DNA from: Bacteroidales bacterium UBA3653
Lineage (GTDB): Bacteria > Bacteroidota > Bacteroidia > Bacteroidales > Paludibacteraceae
DNA length: 64,000 nucleotides
Assembly: GCA_002373505.1 (NCBI GenBank)
Contig: DFKE01000014.1
Location: 62,001-126,000 of the forward strand
Direction of reading: 5' to 3'
Position numbers and translations under genes: made by a program. Position 1 is the stretch's first letter, and the number at the start of each line of letters is the position of its first letter. A model generated the notes under the pieces. It searched no databases, was not told the DNA's origin, and worked only from the letters and a program-made list of their open reading frames with translations. Of this stretch, positions 1 through 8,683 are shown one piece after another.

Positions 1-198
1 GATCCAACGCACCTTTGGTGATTGAGAATTGAGAATTGATAATTGATAATTGATAATTAACTCTTTCGTGCCGTCGGTGGAAGCGCCATCGACGATGATA
101 TGCTCGATGTCTCCGTACGTCTGGCTCCGCACGCTCTCCAATGCCCGCGGAAGCGTCGCCGCGGAGTTATATGTGATGGTTATAATAGAGATTTTCAT
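1..198 (-). CDS. Family 2 glycosyltransferase, N-terminal fragment (cut by window edge)
   Basis: The minus-strand frame opens at the ATG ending at 198 and stays open to base 1, giving 66 residues. It begins MKISIITITYNSAATLPRAL and continues with IEHIIVDGASTDGT, the nucleotide-binding start of GT-A family 2 transferases (the DG..STDGT element). The ATG overlaps the stop of the upstream gene by four bases (ATGA), so it is the sixth gene of the polysaccharide operon. After DGT the protein runs into IINYQLSILNSQ, which is encoded by a five-copy heptamer array where relatives have a short helix and linker. It probably transfers a sugar to the growing surface glycan, but the acceptor site lies outside the window. 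Confidence 0.85.
   Translation of the reverse strand, partial: MKISIITITYNSAATLPRALESVRSQTYGDIEHIIVDGASTDGTKELIINYQLSILNSQSPKVRWI
22..56. repeat. Heptamer array inside glycosyltransferase gene
   Basis: Five perfect tandem heptamers, TTGAGAA twice and then TTGATAA three times, lie in frame within the GT2 coding sequence. They encode residues of the INYQLSILNSQ type on the minus strand. Confidence 0.95.
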
Positions 199-1421
199 AA
201 TTGCATCGCAGTTAATTCACCATACAGGCGAATATATTCTTGTATTTTATCGTCATTGTTAAATTTGGTCAGCACGTGTTTTCTGCACTCGCCGGAGCAT
301 TGTTGCTTCCATTCGCGTCCCGCTTTCTCTATCTCGCGCAGCACGGCATCGACATCTCTGTCCGGCAGGACAACAGCGGTCTCCGGTGTTGTCGTCTCCG
401 GAATAGCTGTGTTTTCGTATGAGATACAGGGTGTACCGCACGCCATCGCCTCCAACAGAGTCAGTCCGAAAGCTTCCTGGTGCGCCAGATTAACATATAT
501 ATCCGCAGCGGAATAGACTTGGGCTAATTGGGTTCTATTGTCCGTTTTGGAGATCATAACACAGTGATCCGGCAGTTCCTGTTGCTGCCTGCGGCTGGCG
601 CCCACCATAACGACCGTGTAGCGGTTTTTATCGAGCCGCTGCGCCAACCGGATCCAGTCCTTCCAGCCTTTCGTCTCCGTCCATTGGGAAGCAACCCCTA
701 AAATGACCACTTTGCCCTCTGCATTCCATTGCTTGCGCAATTCGGATACAGTAGGTCGGAAGGTCTCTGTGTCTATTCCGTTGTAAATAGTACAGCAAGG
801 ATAGTCCCGCAAAAACGATTGCTGCACAAGCTCGTTCAACCAGTTCGAGACAGTGGTTATACTCAAATGCTTCAGCCCGGTAAATGCCTGCTCTTTTAAT
901 ATAAAGTTCCTCTGGGTGTTCCCTCTGTACAAACTGCGCGGATAGTCCGAATAAGCGGGGCAGTCCCTGCATTGGGTTTGCCACTGATTGCAACCGCTGA
1001 GGGTAAAATAGGCACACCTTCCTGTTATCGCCCAACAGTCGTGCAATGTCCATACAACCGGGATGTTTGCCTTTTTCAGGAATTCAAACAAAAGCGGATA
1101 GTTCAGGTAATAGCCGTGGATATTATGCAGGTGTATCAAGGACGGTTGCCAGTCCTGAATAAACCGGATGAGCCGCTTTGTGGCAGATTCGGAACCCAGA
1201 CCGTGGGCATTGCAGAACAAGGAATAAACGCCGTGTGCGTACTCCTCTATACGAGAAGAAAAAGCATAATGCGGGATTTGCGAAGCATGCACATACCGCG
1301 CTCCGTGCGCCACCATACACTCATAGCCATTCTTCATCGCAGAAGAAGCTATTTCCTCCACTATGTGACCTGTTGAGCCGGTATTGAGCGATTCGTTGAT
1401 ATATAGTATCCGTTTATTCAT
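195..1421 (-). CDS. Family 4 glycosyltransferase
   Basis: This 408-residue GT-B protein should act at the inner face of the cytoplasmic membrane, extending a lipid-linked polysaccharide repeat. The N-terminal half has the opening ILYINESLNTGSTGHIVEEI and a segment of cysteines and tryptophans around residues 130-160 (WTLHDCWAITGRC), as in Bacteroides capsule glycosyltransferases. The C-terminal GT4 domain carries EAFGLTLLE, the E-x7-E signature that contacts the sugar nucleotide, followed by AMACGTPCISY. It overlaps the previous gene by 8 bases and the next by 4, so the operon is tightly coupled. Donor and acceptor cannot be told from sequence. Confidence 0.85.
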   Translation of the reverse strand: MNKRILYINESLNTGSTGHIVEEIASSAMKNGYECMVAHGARYVHASQIPHYAFSSRIEEYAHGVYSLFCNAHGLGSESATKRLIRFIQDWQPSLIHLHNIHGYYLNYPLLFEFLKKANIPVVWTLHDCWAITGRCAYFTLSGCNQWQTQCRDCPAYSDYPRSLYRGNTQRNFILKEQAFTGLKHLSITTVSNWLNELVQQSFLRDYPCCTIYNGIDTETFRPTVSELRKQWNAEGKVVILGVASQWTETKGWKDWIRLAQRLDKNRYTVVMVGASRRQQQELPDHCVMISKTDNRTQLAQVYSAADIYVNLAHQEAFGLTLLEAMACGTPCISYENTAIPETTTPETAVVLPDRDVDAVLREIEKAGREWKQQCSGECRKHVLTKFNNDDKIQEYIRLYGELTAMQL

Positions 1422-2568
1422 GTTGTTCTATTATACGGATCCACCGAGGCATGATTGCCGCCTCGCTGTAAGTCGCCTGCGCGAAAGCCTGTGCTTTCTG
1501 CGCACGAGCGGCGGCTTCTTCCGGGTGCGATATAGCATAGATAATCTGCTGTGTCAATTTTTCCACATTGCCGTTCTCTACTAGCCATCCTCTGCCGTCT
1601 GCCAAGAGTTCCGCCGGTCCCTGCGGACAGTCGAAAGCCACACAGGGCACACCGCACCACATGGCTTCTGCCAATACCAGAGAAAAACCCTCATATCGTG
1701 AGGAGAGCACAAACAGTGACGCACTGCTATATTCATCAGCCACATTCTCTGTACGACCGGCAATAATTGCATGTCTCAAGGTTAGTTCGCGAACTTGCGT
1801 CTCTAATTCAGCGCGTTTAGGACCTTCTCCCACAATGCGCAACTGCCATTCGGGATAGTGTTTCTCTATGGGTTGCCATGCCTGCAAAAGAAGGTCAAAG
1901 CCTTTCTGCTCATGCAACCGCCCAACCGCCAGCACCGTCTTGGGGAATTGAGAATGGATAGTTGATAGTTGACAGTTATCCAGCATGCAGGGATTCGGGA
2001 TGACCGTCACGTTCGTGCAACCGGCTTTCTCCCAGGCTGCTTTGTCTGCGTCGGTCAGTACCACCAGCCGCTCCAAAGGTTTGACGGCTTGCACCAGTTG
2101 TTTTGTGCGCACCTCTCCAACGAGCGACCAGAAGAGACTTTTATGGTTCGCCTCTATCAACTGCCGCCGCTGGTTCATAGCGAAGTGCATCTCGGCGATC
2201 GTGCGGCATGGCAGGTAACGCAGGAAAGCTATCTCTTTGCCTCCCAGCGAGATACAGAGGTCTATCCCGTGCTGCACTATATATTCGGTTAGCGCACGCT
2301 TGTACATGCGCATGCGGCGCATGTGGGCGTAGTATTTGGACAGTAGCGGCTTGGTGTAGTCTGCATTGAAATCAATATTCAGTTCCACCACCTGCACCTT
2401 TTCGGAGAGGGGGAAATAGCATTTCGGAGTGCCCGCCGGCACCGGCTCCGTCGTCAGGATTGTGATCTCATGGGACGTGTGTGCTGCCAACCAGTTCACT
2501 TTCTGGGTCAGTACACGCTCCATTCCGCCGGAGTTATACAGATGCGGGATACAATAAAGGATTCTCAT
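1414..2568 (-). CDS. Family 4 glycosyltransferase
   Basis: This is a 384-residue GT-B transferase. The N terminus MRILYCIPHLYNSGGMERVL is the glycine-rich start of GT4 enzymes. The C-terminal domain holds YEGFSLVLAEAMWCGVPCV with the E-x7-E pair, then DCPQGPAELL, as in group 1 transferases of O-antigen and capsule clusters. Between the two Rossmann folds, just before the conserved KTVLAVGRLHEQKGFD, sits the segment NCQLSTIHSQFP, encoded by a heptamer array at 1948-1982. Relatives usually have only a few residues there. It overlaps both neighbours and is probably translated together with them. Confidence 0.85.
   Translation of the reverse strand: MRILYCIPHLYNSGGMERVLTQKVNWLAAHTSHEITILTTEPVPAGTPKCYFPLSEKVQVVELNIDFNADYTKPLLSKYYAHMRRMRMYKRALTEYIVQHGIDLCISLGGKEIAFLRYLPCRTIAEMHFAMNQRRQLIEANHKSLFWSLVGEVRTKQLVQAVKPLERLVVLTDADKAAWEKAGCTNVTVIPNPCMLDNCQLSTIHSQFPKTVLAVGRLHEQKGFDLLLQAWQPIEKHYPEWQLRIVGEGPKRAELETQVRELTLRHAIIAGRTENVADEYSSASLFVLSSRYEGFSLVLAEAMWCGVPCVAFDCPQGPAELLADGRGWLVENGNVEKLTQQIIYAISHPEEAAARAQKAQAFAQATYSEAAIMPRWIRIIEQHE
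1948..1982. repeat. Heptamer array inside GT4 gene
   Basis: Four to five degenerate 7-base units (TTGAGAA, TGGATAG, TTGATAG, TTGACAG, TTATCCA) lie in frame at the junction of the two domains of the encoded glycosyltransferase. Confidence 0.9.
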
Positions 2569-3962
2569 GGCTGCATCTCCTTCTTTTTGCCCAGGCGGTT
2601 AAGGGCGTTCACTATCTCGTTCTGGTGGGTGGTTATGGTCATGACAATCGCCAGCAGCAACAGGCTCCAGGTCACCAACCGCGGATCGAAGAGCAGCGGA
2701 GCACGCGGATAGATGAGTGCATGCCCGACCAGCAGGAAAGACATCAGATACCAATAGACGCTGTCCTTCGCACGGTAGAAACTCTCCTTCACCCAAAGTC
2801 CGATCAGAAACATAGCGATCGCGGTACCTACCGCCCCGAACGAGCGGTATGCTTCGCCGACCATATTGGTTCCCGTTCCCCATTCTGCGTCCGGTCCCAG
2901 TAACAGATACGAAGGCAGATCACCGCCGTGCAGCATCTGAGGCGGCACGTCCGAATGGGCTATGATATAGCCTCCTAATCCCGGTATGGGCGAAGCGATG
3001 TCAAGCGTCATGCCCTGGAACCAGGTAAGGTCATTCTCCTGCGCCCAACCGAAAAGGCGGAAGAGATTGACGTCATTGACGATCAGGTCCTCGTATATAT
3101 CCCAGAACTCCTCTAACTTGAGATGGGCTAACTTAGCCTGCCATGCCCCGGGGTCCAGTCCCTCCGTGCGAAGGGTCATGACGAGGAAGAGGGCTATGGA
3201 ACCGCCTGCTACCAGCATCAGCACCTGCCACCAACGAAAACGGTAGACATACATGCTGAATCCCACAATAAGGATCAACGCCAGACTGACTGCCAGCTGG
3301 CGGCTGCCGGTCGAGAGCAGAATAAGCATGAAAGCGGCTATCACCGCCAGGTAGAACCACCATTTCTGTTTCGGCAGGCGGAAAAGGAATATCGCCATCA
3401 GGTAACAACCGACGGTGAAGATATTGTTGAAATAGCTGTAGATACCTACGTCCCGGAGGTTGGCTCCGTCGGCATAGACACTCTGCAGCGCAGCCAGTCC
3501 GCCGGTAACGACAAAGAGCGCCCATGCTACCATGGTGATACCGAAGAACCAAAGATACTGGCGCATGGAGATGATGAAAGTAGGCTTGTCCGGCTCTTCG
3601 CGGTTCAGTTGCAGCAGCCGTGTTGCGCCCAGCATGTACCATGCGTAGCCGAAATAAGCCAAAGCGGTAGCCCGCGTGACGTAATTATCATTAAACGAGA
3701 AAGAGAAGAAGGACCAATAGATGCGCTCTGTCGGCGCATAGAAGACCGGATAGACGAAATTGACGAGGAAGAACGAGAGGGCAAAGAAGAACTCAAAGCC
3801 CAGCCAGTTCTTGCGTTTGTTGGTAGCAAAGAAAAGCACGTTCTGCGCAATAAAACACGTCATCAGCGTCACGCAATAGTCGTAACTATATGTCCACGGC
3901 GCTTGGATATATAGCACCGTAGCCACGATGGCAAAAGCAATATTGAGCAGGTAAGTCAGCAT
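2565..3962 (-). CDS. O-antigen/capsule repeat-unit polymerase (Wzy-like)
   Basis: This 465-residue polytopic membrane protein has about a dozen hydrophobic stretches, for example MLTYLLNIAFAIVATVLYI at the start and SLLLLAIVMTIT near the end. It also has a long extramembrane loop around residues 250-330. Its position between flippase, GT2 and GT4 genes and its overall layout fit the oligosaccharide repeat-unit polymerase family, which joins lipid-linked repeats at the periplasmic face. Such polymerases share little sequence, so the call rests on topology and context. It overlaps the next gene by four bases (ATGA) and the previous one by seven. Confidence 0.75.
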   Translation of the reverse strand: MLTYLLNIAFAIVATVLYIQAPWTYSYDYCVTLMTCFIAQNVLFFATNKRKNWLGFEFFFALSFFLVNFVYPVFYAPTERIYWSFFSFSFNDNYVTRATALAYFGYAWYMLGATRLLQLNREEPDKPTFIISMRQYLWFFGITMVAWALFVVTGGLAALQSVYADGANLRDVGIYSYFNNIFTVGCYLMAIFLFRLPKQKWWFYLAVIAAFMLILLSTGSRQLAVSLALILIVGFSMYVYRFRWWQVLMLVAGGSIALFLVMTLRTEGLDPGAWQAKLAHLKLEEFWDIYEDLIVNDVNLFRLFGWAQENDLTWFQGMTLDIASPIPGLGGYIIAHSDVPPQMLHGGDLPSYLLLGPDAEWGTGTNMVGEAYRSFGAVGTAIAMFLIGLWVKESFYRAKDSVYWYLMSFLLVGHALIYPRAPLLFDPRLVTWSLLLLAIVMTITTHQNEIVNALNRLGKKKEMQP

Positions 3963-4939
3963 TTATTCTTTCTTCTTCCTTTCAAAACTTGTACTATCTC
4001 AATCAAAGCCCTGTAACAGGAGGTGTATAGCGAAAGAAGGAACCAATACCGTTTGGCGACTAAAGGCGCAGCTATACGTTGGGCACAGGTCATCGTGCCG
4101 GTGTTGACCGGCGCTATCGCAGGCATTTCGTCCACGAGCGGGTATTGACTTCTGCTTACACGCATCATCAGTTCCGTTTTCTTCAGCCATTGACCGGCGC
4201 GGAGAGCATCGGAATACTCCTCTTTGCCCCCGTAAAAGTCATCCAGTTCCTCCATCACACGTACCAGACTGCGGATATTCTTCTCCGACAGCACATGCAT
4301 GTATGAGGAAGTGTTTGTCTGCATATAGTGGTACAAAGGGCGCTCCACGTGCGCTATAGAGTTTGCGTACGGACATATCCTGGAAAGGAACAAATAATCC
4401 TCCCCCGTGTCCAGTCCTTCTATAGGTAGGATGCCTGCTTGTTCTATTAATTGGCGTCTAGTCACATGCGCCCACATATTGGGCATAGTAGCTCCACTCA
4501 ATACCAAGCGGCTGTAGTCCTGTGCATTCTCCGTCCAACGACCTTGATACACTTTCTTTCGTTCGCCCCAGTCGAAATAGAAATCCATCCCGATTATATC
4601 CGCCTCTGTTTCCTCCGCTTTCCTGGCGAGCAGACTCAGCGCGTCCGGCTCCATGTAGTCGTCTCCGTCCACGTGGATTATGTACTCTCCGGTAGCCGCC
4701 TTCATGCCTGTTCTCCGCGCCGCCGCCAACCCGCGGTTTTCGGAATGGCGGAGAATCGTGACCTGCCGGTCCGGATAGTGCGGGAGCAGTTCTTGCAGAA
4801 TTGCTATGGAGCGATCCGGCGAAGCATCGTCCACGAAGATGAGTTCCTTGTCTGCATAGTCCTGCCGGAGCAGCGACTCCGCGCAACGCGCTATGTATTT
4901 CTCCACGCCATAGACAGGCACTATCACACTCAGTTTCAT
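3956..4939 (-). CDS. Family 2 glycosyltransferase
   Basis: This is a 327-residue GT-A enzyme. MKLSVIVPVYGVEKYIARCAESLL opens the fold, ELIFVDDASPDRS gives the first aspartate pair, and GEYIIHVDGDDYMEPDAL gives the DxD metal and nucleotide-binding site near residue 95. A hydrophobic C-terminal segment (YWFLLSLYTSCYRALIEIV) may rest on the membrane. This class adds a single sugar to the undecaprenyl-linked repeat. It overlaps the flippase gene by four bases and the polymerase gene by seven. No heptamer array interrupts it, unlike several other transferases in the window. Confidence 0.85.
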   Translation of the reverse strand: MKLSVIVPVYGVEKYIARCAESLLRQDYADKELIFVDDASPDRSIAILQELLPHYPDRQVTILRHSENRGLAAARRTGMKAATGEYIIHVDGDDYMEPDALSLLARKAEETEADIIGMDFYFDWGERKKVYQGRWTENAQDYSRLVLSGATMPNMWAHVTRRQLIEQAGILPIEGLDTGEDYLFLSRICPYANSIAHVERPLYHYMQTNTSSYMHVLSEKNIRSLVRVMEELDDFYGGKEEYSDALRAGQWLKKTELMMRVSRSQYPLVDEMPAIAPVNTGTMTCAQRIAAPLVAKRYWFLLSLYTSCYRALIEIVQVLKGRRKNKC

Positions 4940-6183
4940 CTCATCTTGTTTTTAATGACCACAAAACTGCAATAGGCTATTTCAATCAATCCCGCCACCG
5001 CCAAAGAGGCAGCCAGCACATAGACGCTGCGGAAGAAATACAATCCCGCTCCCGCGATAAGGAACGTAACCGACATAGCTATGATCTGGTTGACCGTGAT
5101 ATAATAGACCTTTCCAGACGGAATAATATAGAAATCTATCAGCGCTCCGGCGACCAGCCAAGTAAGAATCGTGACACTCAAAATGACACTCACCGGATAG
5201 GAGGCGATCATAGCTTTTCCGCCCAAAATCAGCACCGCCCAATATCCGAACGCGGCAATCAAAGCAATAGCACCTATTCCGACCGCAATCTCTCCTATCA
5301 GGATTTTCTTGCGCCTCGCCGGACTCGGCTGCGCCATCATCTTGGGATACAGCGCATCATTCAGTTTGCTGAAGATTGTCCGCGGGATAATAATGATCTT
5401 ATTTGCCAAGTCATATACAGCCACTTCGCTCATTCCTAAGAACTGCCCTATCAGGAGAACGACGCCCTGTTCTTTCAGTATGCTTGTAGCGTTGGTAAGG
5501 AAGAAAGGTGCAGTCTCGCGAATGGATCTCCAGACAACAGGCAGGGCGACATAGCGCATTTGCAGACCATCCTTGAAACGTACTATCAGCCAAGCTATCA
5601 CTCCTCCCGCCACCGAAGACGCCGAGACTATCAAGGCATATATCCAACAGTCATCCGGCGAGCGGAGCAGCCAGAAGATAAAGGGCAGCGTTGCAAGTTT
5701 GAGCGCCACCTGGATATAGGTCACCACACGCATTCGCTGCACACCCTGGAAATACCACTGGGGGAAGACGATGTTCGTTATGGTCTGGGCAAAGACGATC
5801 GCGAAAAGCAGGGCGTTTTCACGCATTTTGGCGGAGACAAAAAACAAACAGGTATAAATAATCAAAGCGATTACCTCCAAGAAAATCTTGGTTGTTGTCA
5901 CTTCAGACAGCACTTTGGACATCTCCTCTTTATTCTCTGCATTCTCCGCAATTTTTTTTGCCGCGGGGAGGTCGAAACCAAATGAGATAAAAGTAATGAA
6001 AAGCGTCACAATAGCCAAGACAAAGGCATATAGTCCGTAACTCTCTGCTCCCAATACACGGATTAAGAAAGGATATATCAATAGATAAAAGCAGATATTC
6101 AATACCTGCAAGATGGTCATAAACGCATAGTTCTCCACCACTTTGGTGTTGTTTTGCCATATGTTGCGTACTTTATGCCACAT
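4936..6183 (-). CDS. Lipid-linked oligosaccharide flippase (Wzx-like)
   Basis: This is a polytopic protein of about 415 residues of the polysaccharide transport (MOP) superfamily. The first helices read NYAFMTILQVLNICFYLLIYPFLIR and then GAESYGLYAFVLAIVTLF, a typical Wzx start. It moves undecaprenyl-linked repeat units to the periplasm for the adjacent polymerase. The start at 6183 is chosen over an upstream in-frame ATG at 6243 because a clear -7 box (TATATTTGC, 6201-6193) lies just upstream of it, so the earlier codon would not be transcribed from that promoter. It is the first gene of the polysaccharide operon. Confidence 0.85.
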   Translation of the reverse strand: MWHKVRNIWQNNTKVVENYAFMTILQVLNICFYLLIYPFLIRVLGAESYGLYAFVLAIVTLFITFISFGFDLPAAKKIAENAENKEEMSKVLSEVTTTKIFLEVIALIIYTCLFFVSAKMRENALLFAIVFAQTITNIVFPQWYFQGVQRMRVVTYIQVALKLATLPFIFWLLRSPDDCWIYALIVSASSVAGGVIAWLIVRFKDGLQMRYVALPVVWRSIRETAPFFLTNATSILKEQGVVLLIGQFLGMSEVAVYDLANKIIIIPRTIFSKLNDALYPKMMAQPSPARRKKILIGEIAVGIGAIALIAAFGYWAVLILGGKAMIASYPVSVILSVTILTWLVAGALIDFYIIPSGKVYYITVNQIIAMSVTFLIAGAGLYFFRSVYVLAASLAVAGLIEIAYCSFVVIKNKMR

Positions 6184-6192
6184 AAAAAGTTT

Positions 6193-6225
6193 GCAAATAT
6201 ACTGCTTTTTTTGCATATGTGCAAT
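6193..6225 (-). promoter_or_regulatory. Promoter of the polysaccharide operon
   Basis: Read on the minus strand, a -33 TTGC near 6224 is followed after about 20 bases by TATATTTGC at 6201-6193. This matches the Bacteroidetes sigma-ABfr consensus. The flippase ATG is only ten bases below the -7 box. Confidence 0.7.
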
Positions 6226-6229
6226 TTTT

Positions 6230-6262
6230 TTTGTGTAATTCAATTATTTTGTGTAATTTTGC
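6230..6262 (+). promoter_or_regulatory. Promoter of the LtaS-like/GDPD fusion gene
   Basis: TTTG at 6230-6233, a 20-base spacer and TAATTTTGC at 6254-6262 form a good Bacteroidetes promoter. It stands back to back with the operon promoter of the opposite strand. The ATG follows at 6275. Confidence 0.75.
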
Positions 6263-6274
6263 AGCGAAATTGAT

Positions 6275-8632
6275 ATGTTTATGGTTATCAGGATCCTGAA
6301 TAATACGCACTTGGGAGCATGGTTCCGTTTCCTGCTGGTGGTCGGTCTGCTTGGTGCCAAATGCTTTTTGTTTGACGCAATAGTGGATACCGGCTTGTAC
6401 GTCTCTCCTGCCCATACTTATTTCAAATGGGCGGCGGCGGTGATCCTTGCGCTTACGGTGATGTGGACTCCCAAACGATGGCCCGTCTTTGTCCTGTTAG
6501 GCGTAACCGACCTATGGATCATAGCCCAAATCATCTACTACCGCGTCAACCATCTCTTCATCACCTGGCACCTCCTCTCCCTCACAGGCAACATGGAGGG
6601 GTTCTGGTCCAGCATCATCCCTTATTGCGACGCTTCATTGCTCTTGTTTCCGCTCATCACTTGCGTCGCAGCTCTCTGTTTCCTCTGGGAAGCCGCTCCT
6701 TTCCGGTGGTGGGAAACGCTCATTGCCCTCATTACCGGCGTTATGTTAAGCTTCACCGGCTCATTCCTCCGGTGGCACTATCACAAGCCTTATATCAATG
6801 GTGCTCCTTTCACATGGGAGTGGGTCAATCCGTGCAGGGTGCCGCAGGCGTTTTTCGTCGGTGTGAGTGAGAACGAGCGCAAAGCAACGCATTACATCCA
6901 CCATCGTTCGATCCTTGCGTATCCGCTCTACATGGTGGCGGACTGTATCCGGTACTATGCTGAAAGAAGCAAACCGGCGGAGTTAAACGAGGCAGAGCAA
7001 GCCGAGTTGGCAAAGCTTGTCACGCCGCAGTTGCCTCCGGCAGAGCCGCAAGGGCACCTTGTTATTCTGCTGTTGGAGAGTTTTGAGTCGTGGGTGTTGG
7101 ATGCGGAGGACAAGAACGGAGAGCCTGTTTGTCCGGCGATGAAAGAATATATCTCGTCCCACCCGGTGCTCTATGCCCGCGATGCCGCCACACAGATAGG
7201 CTACGGCATGTCCGGAGACGGACAGCTGATTGTCAATACCGGTCTTTACCCAACTCTGGAAGGGATTGCCTGTATCGATTATGACTACTGCACCTACCCC
7301 AACCTTGCGCATTTCTATCCCCGCAGCGCAATCATCAACCCCTGCCGCAATGTGTGGAACCAGCGGCGGATGACTCCTGTCTATGGCTATCAGGAGCTCA
7401 TCGAACCCGACACGGACTACCGGTTCGCTTGGAATGACAGTATTGTGATAGACAAACTGATACAGACCCTCGACACTGCCTCTGCGCCCTGTTGCGCAAT
7501 GGGAATCACTATCAACGGGCACCTGCCTTTCGACAGCGCGCCCGACAAACGGCTCGAACTGCCGGACTCTGTTCCCCCTATCATACGCAGTTACATGCAG
7601 ACGGCGCATTTCACCGATCGTCAGGTGGGACGTTTCCTGGCTTGGGCAGACACCGCCAAAGCGATGCAAAACAGCACAATCGCTATCACCGGCGACCACC
7701 GTATCTTCAGGTGTAGCATGAGCGATGAGGTGCGGGACTACGGTTTACGCGCGAACCTGCCTTTCGGTACAGGCGAAGCAGGATGTCCCTTCGTAATGAC
7801 CGCTCCGTGTATAGACAGCACGATCTATATCCCACAAGCCAAACAGGGAGACATCTTTCCTACTATCCTGCACGCCGTCGGTCAGCAACATTATTTCTGG
7901 AAGGGTATGGGGCATGACTTGATATACATACCTTGCTACGCGGACGACGACTGCGCGCTCCGGCGCTCCCTCTCCGACAAACTGATTCGGACGAATTGGT
8001 TTGCGAATCCCGATCTGCCGCATTATATCGCGCATGCCGGCGGGAGCGTATATCGGTATATGTATTCGAACAGCCTCGAAGCCGTCCGCAACACGCTGGC
8101 GCACGGGTTCGATTTTATGGAACTGGATCTGTCTCTCACCTCGGACGGCGAGTTGGTGGCTTGGCACGACTGGCAGTTCGAATGGACCGAAGCGCCTACT
8201 CATGACGAGTTTATGGCAAGAAAGATTTACGGACTGTTCACGCCAATTGATTTTCCACGGATGGACTCGATCTTGACGGCTAACCCGCAGCTAACATTAG
8301 TGACCGACAAGATCTCCGATCCGGCGGTCATAGACCGGTGGCTCGGTAAATACAAGGACCGGGTGTGGGTGGAGTGTTTCTCCGACGAGGACTATTGGGC
8401 TTTGCTCAAAAAGGGCTATCATGTGATGGCAAGCCGGGTACCTCCCGTTAAAGCCGACCAGCCGGTAGCTATTCGTAACTATGCTTTTGACTACCGCCAA
8501 TGTCCGGACTTCTCGAAATGCGACGGTGACTGTTTCGCCCTCTTCGGTGGTGAGATCAGTCGTCGGAAAGCGGACAGTCTCTTCGCCATTGACCCGCGTA
8601 TAAAGTTGGTCTATGCTGATTTCTACGAATAA
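6275..8632 (+). CDS. LtaS-like membrane sulfatase/phosphoglycerol transferase fused to a GDPD domain
   Basis: This protein has 785 residues. Residues 10-165 hold about five membrane helices. Residues 255-560 are an alkaline-phosphatase-fold domain of the LTA synthase type: LLLESFESW (Glu268), GYGMSGDGQ with Ser313 where LtaS enzymes carry the threonine nucleophile, NGHLPF (His415) and ITGDHR (Asp474, His475). Residues 583-785 form a glycerophosphodiester phosphodiesterase-like domain: IAHAGG (His587), NSLEA, MELDLSLTSDGELV and AWHDW (His631), so both catalytic histidines are present. The second domain is shorter than the usual 240 residues. A role in making or trimming a phosphoglycerol-decorated surface glycan is inferred, supported by the divergent polysaccharide operon. 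Confidence 0.85.
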   Translation: MFMVIRILNNTHLGAWFRFLLVVGLLGAKCFLFDAIVDTGLYVSPAHTYFKWAAAVILALTVMWTPKRWPVFVLLGVTDLWIIAQIIYYRVNHLFITWHLLSLTGNMEGFWSSIIPYCDASLLLFPLITCVAALCFLWEAAPFRWWETLIALITGVMLSFTGSFLRWHYHKPYINGAPFTWEWVNPCRVPQAFFVGVSENERKATHYIHHRSILAYPLYMVADCIRYYAERSKPAELNEAEQAELAKLVTPQLPPAEPQGHLVILLLESFESWVLDAEDKNGEPVCPAMKEYISSHPVLYARDAATQIGYGMSGDGQLIVNTGLYPTLEGIACIDYDYCTYPNLAHFYPRSAIINPCRNVWNQRRMTPVYGYQELIEPDTDYRFAWNDSIVIDKLIQTLDTASAPCCAMGITINGHLPFDSAPDKRLELPDSVPPIIRSYMQTAHFTDRQVGRFLAWADTAKAMQNSTIAITGDHRIFRCSMSDEVRDYGLRANLPFGTGEAGCPFVMTAPCIDSTIYIPQAKQGDIFPTILHAVGQQHYFWKGMGHDLIYIPCYADDDCALRRSLSDKLIRTNWFANPDLPHYIAHAGGSVYRYMYSNSLEAVRNTLAHGFDFMELDLSLTSDGELVAWHDWQFEWTEAPTHDEFMARKIYGLFTPIDFPRMDSILTANPQLTLVTDKISDPAVIDRWLGKYKDRVWVECFSDEDYWALLKKGYHVMASRVPPVKADQPVAIRNYAFDYRQCPDFSKCDGDCFALFGGEISRRKADSLFAIDPRIKLVYADFYE

Positions 8633-8634
8633 AA

Positions 8635-8661
8635 AAGTCCGGAAACTCTCGTTCCGGACTT
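8635..8661. terminator. Bidirectional intrinsic terminator
   Basis: A perfect 10-bp stem, AAGTCCGGAA (8635-8644) with TTCCGGACTT (8652-8661), has a 7-base loop. A runs on one side and T runs on the other let it serve the convergent fusion gene and rpsP. Confidence 0.85.
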
Positions 8662-8683
8662 CTTTTTGCTAAAATAAAGCGGC

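Noticed and set aside
22..56. Heptamer arrays as CRISPR or iteron arrays
   Set aside because: Units are 7-8 bases with no spacers, words differ from array to array, and there are no cas or rep genes in the window.
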